This document shows positions 16,365 through 24,601 of a stretch of 64,000 bases of DNA, piece by piece. The position numbers were made by a program, and so were the translations under genes. Each line of letters starts with the position of its first letter. Positions within the stretch are counted from its first letter, which is position 1. The stretch comes from Anaerolineae bacterium UTCFX1 (GTDB lineage: Bacteria > Chloroflexota > Anaerolineae > Anaerolineales > Villigracilaceae): contig MWTB01000033.1 in NCBI GenBank assembly GCA_002050275.1, forward strand, positions 2,108-66,107, in the 5' to 3' direction. The notes below the pieces were generated by a model that was not told the DNA's origin, made no database searches, and saw nothing but the letters and a program-made list of their open reading frames with translations.

Positions 16365-16774
16365 TGTTTATCGTGGTAGACGCCAGCGTTTGGGTTGCTC
16401 GGCTGGTGTCCGAAGATGTTTTTCATGAGCCTGTGAAGAAGTGGATGTCTGAACGCCTCGAAGCAGAGGATCAATTTCTTGCGCCGTCACTTCTTCTGGC
16501 TGAAGTTGGCGGCGTAATCGGTCGTCGTACAACCTCGGCGCTTGGGTTGAGAGCGATTGAGCAATTGCAAAACCTTCAAGGATTGCAATTAATTGAAATG
16601 GAACACTCGCTCATACAGGAAGCGGCTCAGCTCGCGGCAGAACTTGGTTTACGTGGGTCTGATTCAATTTATGTGGCAGTCGCGGCGCGGCTCGACATTC
16701 CGCTGGTAACACTGGACGCAGATCAAAGAGAAAAATCTGTCTATCGAATTACAATGATAGATATTTCCATGTAG
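16364..16774 (+). CDS. vapC: Toxin of a VapBC-type module (PIN-domain ribonuclease)
   Basis: A 136-residue PIN-domain protein. The acidic residues expected for the metal-dependent RNase site are present: VVDASVWV (first Asp), the Glu in LLAEVGGVI, and the Asp in RGSDSIYVAVA followed by VTLDADQ. In this family the toxin cleaves tRNA or rRNA when the antitoxin is degraded. It directly follows and overlaps the antitoxin gene. Confidence 0.9.
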   Translation: MFIVVDASVWVARLVSEDVFHEPVKKWMSERLEAEDQFLAPSLLLAEVGGVIGRRTTSALGLRAIEQLQNLQGLQLIEMEHSLIQEAAQLAAELGLRGSDSIYVAVAARLDIPLVTLDADQREKSVYRITMIDISM

Positions 16775-16795
16775 AAATTTTTAGTCGCAACAATT

Positions 16796-18166
16796 TTAAT
16801 TCTTCCGTGAAAACCTCCACCACAGCAGCCCGCCGATCAAAAGTATCCCGACGAATAATATAACGCCTTCGCTGGAGTTATTGTCGGGTTCTTCTGCGAC
16901 GACAATAACCGTCGGCGTGATTTCCGTCGTCGGCGGCGAGGTCATAGAAGCGCTCGGAAGCAGTGTGATCGTTGCCGGCGCTGGCGTAAATGTCGCCGTT
17001 GCGGGCGGCGAAATGCGCAACATTAATTTCTGATTCGGGTTGATGACCGATGCCGCGCCTAATCCGTTCCAGTTCATCAAATCGGTGAGCGGCACGTTAT
17101 ACAAAGCGGCGATGCCTGAAAGCGTTTGTCCGCTTTGCACGATGTGATAATAGTTGCCATCTGCTTCGGGCGTTAATCTTTGAATCGCGCTCAACGTGGG
17201 GCTGGGCGTCACGTTGCCCGGCGAGATGATAAGTTTCTGTTTGATCTGCAGGGGCCAGTCTGCTTGAAGCCCGTTCAACTGTAAAATCCGATCCACCGAA
17301 ACGCGATATGCCTCGCCGATGGTGAACAACGATTGATACGGTTGAACGACATGCACGATTCTTCCGTCCGCGTCGGGGGTTTGCGTCACGACCATGCCGC
17401 GCGGAGTCGGCGTGGCGTATCCCGCGGTATCTTTATTGGGGATGAACAGGCGTTGTCCCGTTTGCAGAGGCGCAGTGCGCGAAATATTGTTCCACGCTTC
17501 TAAATCTTGAATAGTGATCTGATATGCGATCGCGATAGACCAGAAGGATTGCCCCGCTTTGACTTCGTGATAGACTTTTCCGCTTGCGTCGGGCGTGGCG
17601 ATCTGAACGGGAACGATCAGCTGCGAGACCGGGCTGATCGTTCCCGTTCCCGAAGTGGAACCGGCGCCCGCAGCAGACGTATAACTGCCGCATTCCTGCC
17701 CGGAAACATAAGCGGCTTGCAAGATGTAATAGGTCTTGCCGCCCACCGTCGCCACTCCCGCGCCGATATTGCAATATGCCGGGGTAACGGCGGGGCGCAT
17801 GTGATCCGGGTCAGCCCAAACCGCCATGATCTCGTCAACGCCCATGTTCCCGCCGCTGACGGCGAAATTCTCGGTCGCCCAGACTGTGGCGCCGCCGCCG
17901 TAGCCTGCCGCGGCAAGACGCCCGCGCACGTCGCCGATGTGCCACGACATGTTGTTCGCCGCCATCGTCTGCGCTGTGGCTTGAGCGACGGCGTTAATGA
18001 TCGGGTCTTCGACGAGCGCGGGCAATCCGTATGATACGCGTAACGTATTCATAGCGAGGATCAATTCATAAGCGCTGGTTTGCGCCGCCGCCGCTCGAGG
18101 AGGGATGAATAGAGCAAGTCCCCACGCCGTCAGCGCGAAGAGCCGAAATGATTTTCTGAAATGCAT
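16796..18166 (-). CDS. Surface protein with CAP domain and three LysM repeats
   Basis: A 456-residue exported protein. Signal peptide at residues 1-28, then a CAP/SCP domain (about 30-165; ELILAMNTLRVSYGLPALVED, MSWHIGD, ENFAVSGG, AYCNIGAGV), then three LysM units of about 45 residues each (VKAGQSFWSIAIAYQI, VQPYQSLFTIGEAYRV, VQSGQTLSGIAALYNV) separated by Thr/Pro linkers, and a C-terminal helix with basic end (FSRKN). LysM binds peptidoglycan or related glycans; the role of bacterial CAP domains is poorly known. The ATG at 18166 is 6 bases from a TATAAT on the same strand with no ribosome binding site, so the mRNA is probably leaderless. Confidence 0.85.
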   Translation of the reverse strand: MHFRKSFRLFALTAWGLALFIPPRAAAAQTSAYELILAMNTLRVSYGLPALVEDPIINAVAQATAQTMAANNMSWHIGDVRGRLAAAGYGGGATVWATENFAVSGGNMGVDEIMAVWADPDHMRPAVTPAYCNIGAGVATVGGKTYYILQAAYVSGQECGSYTSAAGAGSTSGTGTISPVSQLIVPVQIATPDASGKVYHEVKAGQSFWSIAIAYQITIQDLEAWNNISRTAPLQTGQRLFIPNKDTAGYATPTPRGMVVTQTPDADGRIVHVVQPYQSLFTIGEAYRVSVDRILQLNGLQADWPLQIKQKLIISPGNVTPSPTLSAIQRLTPEADGNYYHIVQSGQTLSGIAALYNVPLTDLMNWNGLGAASVINPNQKLMLRISPPATATFTPAPATITLLPSASMTSPPTTEITPTVIVVAEEPDNNSSEGVILFVGILLIGGLLWWRFSRKN

Positions 18167-18172
18167 ACGACA

Positions 18173-18198
18173 ATTATAATTCGGACGCGCGCGTCCGA
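18173..18198 (-). promoter_or_regulatory. Promoter and 18-bp palindrome of the CAP/LysM gene
   Basis: TATAAT on the minus strand (18173-18178) lies 6 bases before the ATG. Immediately upstream is a perfect palindrome TCGGACGCGCGCGTCCGA (18181-18198), occupying the -35 spacer region where a regulator could bind. The remaining gap up to 18398 is a divergent promoter region with AGGATAA/TTATCCT inverted arms about 28 bases apart and no other recognisable feature. Confidence 0.6.
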
Positions 18199-18398
18199 TT
18201 CTTTTCCCTACGGAGAAATTAACGAGATGTTGTCGCCTGTCGAATACGATAAAGTAGATGATCTTCACAGGATAAACGTCACTAAACACAGGTTTAAAAT
18301 ATGTTATCCTGTTTTTTAAGGAAGAAAGCATACCCTATTCATGAGAGCGTCGAATTGCTAAAGCGCGTTTCGGGCGCACACTCAAAGGAGTAAACGTC

Positions 18399-19202
18399 AT
18401 GAAAGTACAGAATAAAACGATCGTTGTCACCGGGGGCGGAAACGGCATGGGGCGTGAGATCGTCCTCAACCTGCTCTCCAAAGGCGCGAATGTCGCCGCA
18501 GTGGATATGAACGAAGCCGCCTTGCAAGAGACGGTGAATCTGGCTGGCGATAAGAAAGCTAAGCTGGCAACCTTTATCTTGAATATCACCGACAAGAAAG
18601 CGGTGGACGCGCTTCCGCAACAAGTGATCGCCCGCTTCGGCGCGGTGGATGGCATAATCAATAACGCCGGCATCATTCAACCTTTCGTTCGCTTGAGTCA
18701 ACTGGAATTCGACGCGATCGAGCGTGTGCTCAACGTGAACCTGTATGGGACGATTTATATGCTGAAAGCGTTCCTTCCATATTTATTAGAACGCCCCGAA
18801 GCGCACATTGCTAATGTGTCGAGCATGGGCGGTTTTCTTCCCGTGCCGGGGCAAACGATCTATGGCGCAAGCAAGGCGGCTGTCAAACTGCTTACTGAGG
18901 GTCTGTATGCCGAACTTTTAGAGACGAACGTCGGGGTGACGGTGATCTATCCGGGCGCCATCGGCACAAATATCGCCGCTAACTCCGGCGTTGTCACTCC
19001 CGGCGGAGAAACTGCCGAGTCGTCCTCGTTCAAAATGCTGGCGCCCGAGAAAGCCGCCCAGATCATCGTAGGCGCCGTTGAGAATGGTCGCTACAGCGTT
19101 ACCGTCGGTTCGGACGCTTCCTTTTTAGACAAGTTCTATCGCTTCAACCCGAAAGGAGCGACGCACTTTATCTACAAACAGATGAAAGCCTTGCTGACGT
19201 AA
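18399..19202 (+). CDS. Short-chain dehydrogenase/reductase
   Basis: A 267-residue classical SDR. NAD(P) binding at TGGGNGMGREI (residues 11-21), the NNAGI motif, the catalytic Ser in NVSSMGG and the YGASK (Tyr/Lys) motif are all present. The Asp after the second strand (AVDMNEA) favours NAD(H). The substrate cannot be told. AAAGGAG lies before the ATG. The small gene at 19218 follows within 15 bases and is probably co-transcribed. Confidence 0.9.
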   Translation: MKVQNKTIVVTGGGNGMGREIVLNLLSKGANVAAVDMNEAALQETVNLAGDKKAKLATFILNITDKKAVDALPQQVIARFGAVDGIINNAGIIQPFVRLSQLEFDAIERVLNVNLYGTIYMLKAFLPYLLERPEAHIANVSSMGGFLPVPGQTIYGASKAAVKLLTEGLYAELLETNVGVTVIYPGAIGTNIAANSGVVTPGGETAESSSFKMLAPEKAAQIIVGAVENGRYSVTVGSDASFLDKFYRFNPKGATHFIYKQMKALLT

Positions 19203-19217
19203 TGAAAGGAAGCGGCT

Positions 19218-19478
19218 ATGGTTAGGCTTATTCCTGCGACAGAACGCCTCATTCGCGCCCGTATGTTGATTCAACAAGCGCGTGAGCTTTCTATTCCCCT
19301 GACCGAGCTGGGCAGATCTGATTTCTCTTACATCGCGCAAGTTAAAGATCTGTTTCGGCAAGCGAAGGACATGGTCAAGTTCATCCCGCAGACAGCTGGC
19401 GTTTCGGCGGAGATGAAGGAAGAAGTGAAGCGAATCTATGAGGAAGTCGAGCAGGCGACTCGCGACCTCTTGTATTGA
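19218..19478 (+). CDS. Small helical protein of unknown function
   Basis: An 86-residue, highly charged, helix-forming protein with no membrane segment or metal site. I do not recognise the family. An AAGGAAG ribosome binding site precedes the ATG, and the gene follows the SDR by 15 bases. A role linked to the SDR is possible only by position. Confidence 0.6.
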   Translation: MVRLIPATERLIRARMLIQQARELSIPLTELGRSDFSYIAQVKDLFRQAKDMVKFIPQTAGVSAEMKEEVKRIYEEVEQATRDLLY

Positions 19479-19539
19479 ACGCGAACGAGGCGTACAATAG
19501 ACGCGCACTTCCACATTCAACGACCGGAAAGCGAGCGAT

Positions 19540-19806
19540 ATGACCGACAAGAAACTTGCCCAACTTCTCGAAGAGTTGCACGCCGCCCTCGACGCAACGG
19601 AAGCCGTGGACGAAAAAGGGCGCGAACTTCTGCGCGCGCTCAACGAAGACATCAATGAACTTCTCGAGCGCTCCGACGACGCGCAATCCGACGACTCGCT
19701 TCTCGGGCGAATGCAAGAAACGATGACCTACTTCGAGCGCACGCATCCAGAGATGGCTTCCGCGTTGTCCAATCTGCTGACCACGCTCAGCAATGCGGGA
19801 ATATGA
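19540..19806 (+). CDS. DUF4404-like small protein
   Basis: An 88-residue acidic helical protein. The pattern LAQLLEELHAALDATEAVDE, then ELLRALNEDINELLER, and the ending FERTHPEMASALSNLLTTLSNAGI matches my memory of the DUF4404 family, whose function is unknown. It is the third gene of the run from 18399 and ends just before a bidirectional terminator. Confidence 0.7.
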   Translation: MTDKKLAQLLEELHAALDATEAVDEKGRELLRALNEDINELLERSDDAQSDDSLLGRMQETMTYFERTHPEMASALSNLLTTLSNAGI

Positions 19807-19813
19807 TTTGAAC

Positions 19814-19843
19814 AAAAAATCCCTCCGATTATGGAGGGATTTT
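19814..19843. terminator. Bidirectional terminator
   Basis: AAAAATCCCTCC and GGAGGGATTTT flank a six-base loop, with A and T runs on the two sides. It separates the DUF4404 gene from the convergent NBR1-Ig gene. Confidence 0.85.
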
Positions 19844-19845
19844 CA

Positions 19846-20523
19846 TTAATTATCTGGGGTGGGGTTTGGAGTAGTCGGCGTTTCACTTGTTGCTGTGCCC
19901 GTTACCGCGCTGCCGCCGACCACAATCTGTACATACACCTCATCGCCGAAGAACTGTCCGTCGGCGGTTTGCATACGCCAGTTGCCGCGCAATGTTCCGC
20001 TTTTGGTTGGCGCAACCATGTCTACGGAAATGTCCACGACTGCGCCGGCAGAGACTGGCGCTGGGAATGTGTATGTTGCGCCGTTCATTTGCTCGCCGCC
20101 CACGAAGGCGAATTTGAAGCCGGCATCCCAAGCGCATGTGCCGGAGTTCAACACCTTCCATGTTTTAGTGAAACTTTGACCTGGTTCCATTGCGGTGTTA
20201 TCTTTGATCGTTACATCGCTGGCGTATGTCATCCGATAACACGAGTTCCCGCCGCCGCTCATCGTCGCAGAGGCGAGCGGAAGCGCTGCGCTTGTGATCG
20301 TGGCTAACGGCGCAAAAGTGGCTGACGCTGTCAAAGTGGGGACGGGAGTCTCCGAAGGCGCGGCAAGCGCGGTCTGCGTGAGAGCCGCTGAAAATGTCTC
20401 GATGGCGAGCGCTTGGATCTCATCCACGCTCAATGTGTTTGTGGGTGTCGCTGTCGCCTCGCCGCCTCCGCACGATGCGATCAACAACGCGCATAATCCC
20501 AAAATGATCAATCTTTGTTTCAT
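19846..20523 (-). CDS. Lipoprotein with NBR1-type Ig-like domain
   Basis: A 225-residue lipoprotein: signal peptide ending LLIASC (lipobox, Cys about residue 18), a Thr/Ala/Pro-rich linker to about residue 85, then an Ig-like domain of the kind first named from NBR1: DVTIKDNTAMEPGQSFTKTW, KVLNSGTCAWDAGFKF, AGAVVDISVDMVAP, GTLRGNWRMQTADGQFFGD. It probably binds a protein or glycan at the cell surface. AAAGGAG precedes the ATG at 20523. A low-complexity Thr/Pro tail closes the protein. Confidence 0.85.
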   Translation of the reverse strand: MKQRLIILGLCALLIASCGGGEATATPTNTLSVDEIQALAIETFSAALTQTALAAPSETPVPTLTASATFAPLATITSAALPLASATMSGGGNSCYRMTYASDVTIKDNTAMEPGQSFTKTWKVLNSGTCAWDAGFKFAFVGGEQMNGATYTFPAPVSAGAVVDISVDMVAPTKSGTLRGNWRMQTADGQFFGDEVYVQIVVGGSAVTGTATSETPTTPNPTPDN

Positions 20524-20610
20524 CTGTTCTCCTTTAAACGAGCCGCAATTTTACCTGCATTTGCGTAACGCTTAACGGACGATTGCCCTACGAAGTTCCT
20601 ATTCTCATCA

Positions 20611-20619
20611 TGCTATAAT
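20611..20619 (+). promoter_or_regulatory. Extended -10 box of the cysteine desulfurase gene
   Basis: TGC-TATAAT lies 7 bases before the ATG at 20627. There is no -35 match at the right distance and no ribosome binding site, which suits an extended -10 promoter and a leaderless mRNA. Confidence 0.65.
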
Positions 20620-20626
20620 CTGCGCG

Positions 20627-21784
20627 ATGATTTACTTGGATTATTCCGCAACAACGCCTGTGGATTCGCGCATCGTGGAGGCGATGTCTCCCTTCTTCAA
20701 CGATTCGTTCGGGAACCCTTCGTCTGTTCACCGCTTCGGGCAGATCGCCGAAGCCGCGGTCGACTCGTCGCGCGAGTCTGTTGCGCGTGTGTTGAATTGT
20801 TCACCCGATGAAATTATCTTTACCTCTTGCGGCTCCGAATCAGACAACCTTGCGATTCGCGGCGCGGCATACGCGCTGCGTGAAAAGACCGGCGCCAAAT
20901 GGATTCTCGCCTCGCGTGCCGAACATCCCGCAGTGACGAAGACACTTGAGCATCTTGGAAAATATGATGGCTTCCTCATCGAGTGGCTTGACGTGAACGA
21001 GCATGGCATGGTCACGCCTGAGATCGTGGCGAAAGCCATTTGCGGAGAGACAGCGATCGTCTCTGTGATGTATGCGAACAACGAGATCGGTACGATCAAT
21101 CTAATTAAAGAGATTGCGGAGATCTGCCGCGCAAATAAGATTTTATTTCACACAGACGCTGTTCAAGCCGCAGCGTATTTGCCCGTTGACGTAAACGAAC
21201 TCGGCGTGGATATGATGTCGCTTGGCGCGCATAAATTTTACGGACCGAAAGGCGTCGGTGCGTTGTACGTCCGCAAAGGGACGCCGCTCGTTCCGCATCT
21301 CACGGGTGGGGGGCAGGAGTTCAACCTCCGCGCGGGGACTCAGAACGTGCCATACATTGTAGGTTTTGCTGAGGCGTTGCGATTAACAAATGAAGAACGT
21401 GAACAACGTGTGGCGCATGTCAAGCCGTTGCGCGACAAAATAATTGGTTCGGTTCTCGAATCAATCCCTGATTCTCAACTCACCGGCGCTATGGAATCAA
21501 GATTGCCTCATCACGCCAGTTTTGCCTTCAAAGGTGTGGATGGTAACTTATTACTCACTCTCCTCGACGCGGCGGGCTTTGCTTGTTCCTCTGGCTCCGC
21601 CTGCAAAACGGGCAACCCCGAACCCAGCGAAGTGATGAATGCCATCGGCTTATCGCGCGAGTGGGGGCTTGGCTCGTTGCGCGTGACGGTTGGCGTTCAA
21701 ACGACAGCCGCAGATGTGGATAGATTCCTAAGCGAATTGCCATCTCTGGTCGAAAAAGCGCGAAGACTCCATACAAACAAATAA
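20627..21784 (+). CDS. Cysteine desulfurase (NifS/IscS family)
   Basis: A PLP enzyme that takes sulfur from cysteine as a persulfide. The 385-residue product shows MIYLDYSATTPVD, SFGNPSSVHRFG, the PLP lysine in MSLGAHKFYGPKGVGALY, the substrate-binding RAGTQNVPYIVGF, and the catalytic Cys in the FACSSGSACKTG loop. Its place two genes before mnmA, with no other iron-sulfur assembly gene near, suggests it supplies sulfur for tRNA 2-thiolation, as the YrvO-MnmA pair does in Bacillus. The start is the first ATG after the extended -10 box. Confidence 0.93.
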   Translation: MIYLDYSATTPVDSRIVEAMSPFFNDSFGNPSSVHRFGQIAEAAVDSSRESVARVLNCSPDEIIFTSCGSESDNLAIRGAAYALREKTGAKWILASRAEHPAVTKTLEHLGKYDGFLIEWLDVNEHGMVTPEIVAKAICGETAIVSVMYANNEIGTINLIKEIAEICRANKILFHTDAVQAAAYLPVDVNELGVDMMSLGAHKFYGPKGVGALYVRKGTPLVPHLTGGGQEFNLRAGTQNVPYIVGFAEALRLTNEEREQRVAHVKPLRDKIIGSVLESIPDSQLTGAMESRLPHHASFAFKGVDGNLLLTLLDAAGFACSSGSACKTGNPEPSEVMNAIGLSREWGLGSLRVTVGVQTTAADVDRFLSELPSLVEKARRLHTNK

Positions 21785-23356
21785 ATGAAGCGATCGCCGA
21801 TCTTGCATCCATTCTTGTTTGCGATTTATTCCGTTCTTGGTATTTACTCGCAAAACGCCTCGCAGGTTCCATTCGAGTGGATGTTTCGCTCACTGTTGAT
21901 CGCGTTCCTCGTCGCGGTTCTTGTTTACTGGCTTTTGAATGCAACGTTCAAGGATTTTGAATACGCGGCATGGGGAACAACATTGTTTATTCTCTGGCTG
22001 TTCTCAGGTCATGTCTATTTGTTTTTGTTAGGGCAATCCAGTTTTTGGCGGACGCCGTTTGGCGGGATACTTGCGCTTGCCCTATTTTCCTCGGCGCTCA
22101 TCCTGTTTGCAAGCCGCTGGCTGTGGGGAAAGATCAAGAGTCGTAAAACCATCACGGTTTTCCTGAATGTGGTTTCATCCGTGCTCGTTCTTTTTTCCGC
22201 ATGGATGATTAGCTCGACCCTTTTTCGCTCCACTTCTCAAGTGCGGATGATCGCAGACCGCGTGAATCGCGTTGAAATTTCAGCGACCGACGCGAGCGCG
22301 GCTTCACCCAATATTTACTTCATCGTCCTTGACGGTTACGGGCGCGAGGATACCTTACGCGATCTCTATGGATTCGACAATTCGGAATTCGTCTCTTTTC
22401 TACGGGACAGCGGATTCTACGTTGCCGACCGGTCCTCGCCCAATTATCCCCAAACTGAACTGTCCATTTCGTCCAGCATGAACTTGGATTATTTAGACGG
22501 CTTCGTGGATAGCTTTGGCGATACGAGTGATCGCAGTCCCTTGCGCGAATTGATGCAACATACAGTATTGAGGCGATTTCTGAAAGATCGCGGCTACACC
22601 TTCGTAGCGTTGCCCAGCGCGGCGCTGTTTGCCCAGATCACAGACGCCGACATTTACTATAACGCAGTCTCAGGCGGTATCAACGAATTTGAAGGACTTG
22701 TTCTATCATCTACGGTGGCGAGCATCTTTGCCGTGTCTTGGGGCGTGGAACTGCCTGTCCAAAGCTACGGCTTGCACAAGCGATATATCCTTTCGGCTTT
22801 TCAGACATTGCAAACGGTTTCAGAAATTCCGAGCCCGAAGTTTGTGTTTGCTCACATCCTATCGCCGCATCCGCCTTTTATCTTTGACCGCGATGGGAAT
22901 TTTATTCTCCCCGACCGCCCGTATAGCACATGGGACGCGTCGTTGTTTCCCGGCGCGGGCGAAGAATACAGGAAAGGGTATGCCGATCAGATGGCTTTCA
23001 TAAATTCCGAGATGATGAAGGCTGTAACAGCCATTCTCGAAAATTCTGCAAATCCTCCCATCATCATTGTTATGGGCGATCATGGACCCGGGGCGTATTA
23101 CGACACCCTGACTCTGAATGAGTCGTGCCTCTCTGAGCGATTTTCCATTTTAAATGCTTATTATTTTCCCGATGGAAAGTACGAACTCTTATATCCTTCG
23201 ATCACCCCGGTCAACTCGTTTCGGGTGATCCTAAAACAATATTTCGGAGCCGATTTGGATTTGCTGGAAGATAAAAATTACTTTGCTGGTTGGCTATCGC
23301 CATACCAGTTTACTGATGTAAGCGATAAAATTGACGCCGCCTGCAAAATTCCGTAA
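21785..23356 (+). CDS. Sulfatase/LTA-synthase-like membrane protein
   Basis: A 523-residue protein: about four transmembrane helices (residues 1-150), then an extracytoplasmic domain of the alkaline-phosphatase/sulfatase superfamily. Metal and nucleophile motifs can be seen: IYFIVLDGYGRED (first Asp), a Thr in NYPQTELSISSSMN as the likely nucleophile, HILSPHPPFIFD and VMGDHGPGAYYD. Related enzymes transfer phosphoglycerol or phosphoethanolamine to surface polymers. It starts directly on the stop codon of the desulfurase gene, and its end overlaps the possible upstream start of mnmA. Confidence 0.8.
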   Translation: MKRSPILHPFLFAIYSVLGIYSQNASQVPFEWMFRSLLIAFLVAVLVYWLLNATFKDFEYAAWGTTLFILWLFSGHVYLFLLGQSSFWRTPFGGILALALFSSALILFASRWLWGKIKSRKTITVFLNVVSSVLVLFSAWMISSTLFRSTSQVRMIADRVNRVEISATDASAASPNIYFIVLDGYGREDTLRDLYGFDNSEFVSFLRDSGFYVADRSSPNYPQTELSISSSMNLDYLDGFVDSFGDTSDRSPLRELMQHTVLRRFLKDRGYTFVALPSAALFAQITDADIYYNAVSGGINEFEGLVLSSTVASIFAVSWGVELPVQSYGLHKRYILSAFQTLQTVSEIPSPKFVFAHILSPHPPFIFDRDGNFILPDRPYSTWDASLFPGAGEEYRKGYADQMAFINSEMMKAVTAILENSANPPIIIVMGDHGPGAYYDTLTLNESCLSERFSILNAYYFPDGKYELLYPSITPVNSFRVILKQYFGADLDLLEDKNYFAGWLSPYQFTDVSDKIDAACKIP

Positions 23357-23372
23357 TGGAAAGCGATTGATT

Positions 23373-24458
23373 GTGCCGAAAGTCGTTGTCGCCATGTCTG
23401 GAGGGGTGGACTCCTCCGTTGCCGCCGCCTTGCTCAAAGAGCAGGGCTATGAGGTTGTCGGCATGATGCTCCGTTTGTGGAGCGAACCCGGCAAGGAAGA
23501 TTCGAATCGCTGTTGCACGCCCGATTCGATGGCGCAGGCTCGAAGAGTGGCGGCGATTCTCGACATTCCATTTTATGTGATTGACGCGAAAGATGTTTTC
23601 CGCGAAACGGTCGTTGAATATTTCCTCGAAGGGTACGCGCGCGGTGAGACGCCGAATCCGTGCTTGATCTGCAATCGCAAGATCCGCTGGACGTTTTTGC
23701 TCGATCACGCGCTGGCTCTCGGCGCAGACTTCATGGCGACGGGACATTATGCTAGGGTGAGGAAAGTAGAAAGCGATGCCCTGAGCTTGTCGAAGGGTAG
23801 GAAAGTGGAGTTGCTCCGCGGAGTTGATCGAAACAAAGATCAATCCTATGTCTTGCATGTTCTCGATCAGGAAAAATTGAAACACGCGTTGTTTCCCGTC
23901 GGTGAATATACCAAGCCTGAGATTCGACAGATCGCTGAGAAGCACGGTTTGCCAACCGCCTCGCGCAAAGACTCGCAAGACTTATGTTTTCTCGCTGGCG
24001 AAGATTATCGCAACTTCCTGCAACGCAACGCAGCGGAGATGCTCAAGCCCGGCGAGATCGTCACGCGCGAAGGACAGGCAATCGGCTCGCACAACGGACT
24101 TGCGAATTACACCATCGGTCAACGCAAGGGATTGGGAGTCGCGTCGCCCGTTCCGCTTTATGTCATAACGAAGGACGCAGTACGCAATACGTTAATCGTC
24201 GGCACGCAAGAACAACTCGGCTCAAAAGAATTAGTTGCGCGCGATGTCAATTGGGTTTCGGGCGAAACGCCGCGTGAGCCGTTCCGCGCGGAGGTGAAGA
24301 TTCGCTACACCGCGAAAGAGGCTGAGGCGTTGATAACGCCAAATGGGGAGGGACAGGCTCAAGTCACGTTTGACGCGCCGCAACGCGATATCACGGCAGG
24401 TCAGGCGGCGGTCTTCTATCAAAATGATGTGGTCATCGGCGGCGGCATCATTATATAA
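23373..24458 (+). CDS. mnmA: tRNA-specific 2-thiouridylase MnmA
   Basis: Makes 2-thiouridine at the wobble position of Lys, Glu and Gln tRNAs. The 361-residue product has the ATP pyrophosphatase loop VAMSGGVDSSVAA, the first catalytic Cys in GETPNPCLICNR, DFMATGHYARV, LLRGVDRNKDQSYVL and the second Cys in DSQDLCFLAG. The GTG at 23373 gives the usual family N-terminus; an in-frame TTG at 23331 would overlap the sulfatase-like gene. Between YARV and LLRG about ten extra residues (SDALSLSKGR) are encoded by an inserted 20-bp dispersed repeat. The loop is on the surface in known structures, so the enzyme is probably still active. Confidence 0.95.
   Translation: MPKVVVAMSGGVDSSVAAALLKEQGYEVVGMMLRLWSEPGKEDSNRCCTPDSMAQARRVAAILDIPFYVIDAKDVFRETVVEYFLEGYARGETPNPCLICNRKIRWTFLLDHALALGADFMATGHYARVRKVESDALSLSKGRKVELLRGVDRNKDQSYVLHVLDQEKLKHALFPVGEYTKPEIRQIAEKHGLPTASRKDSQDLCFLAGEDYRNFLQRNAAEMLKPGEIVTREGQAIGSHNGLANYTIGQRKGLGVASPVPLYVITKDAVRNTLIVGTQEQLGSKELVARDVNWVSGETPREPFRAEVKIRYTAKEAEALITPNGEGQAQVTFDAPQRDITAGQAAVFYQNDVVIGGGIII
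23778..23797 (+). repeat. Dispersed 20-bp repeat inside mnmA
   Basis: GCCCTGAGCTTGTCGAAGGG sits in frame in mnmA and encodes ALSLSKG. A copy with one change lies at 45381-45400 in non-coding DNA, and a diverged one at 285-302. Confidence 0.85.
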
Positions 24459-24601
24459 GTTCTGCGCGTAGCCAATCTAATAGATTATATATTGAGTCAA
24501 GGATTTGAAATTTTCCAAAATGATTCCCGTAACGCGACATTCATGTCGCTATTAATCAATAACACTAAAATGAGCAAATCAAATTTCAAGAGGAGCCTTC
24601 C

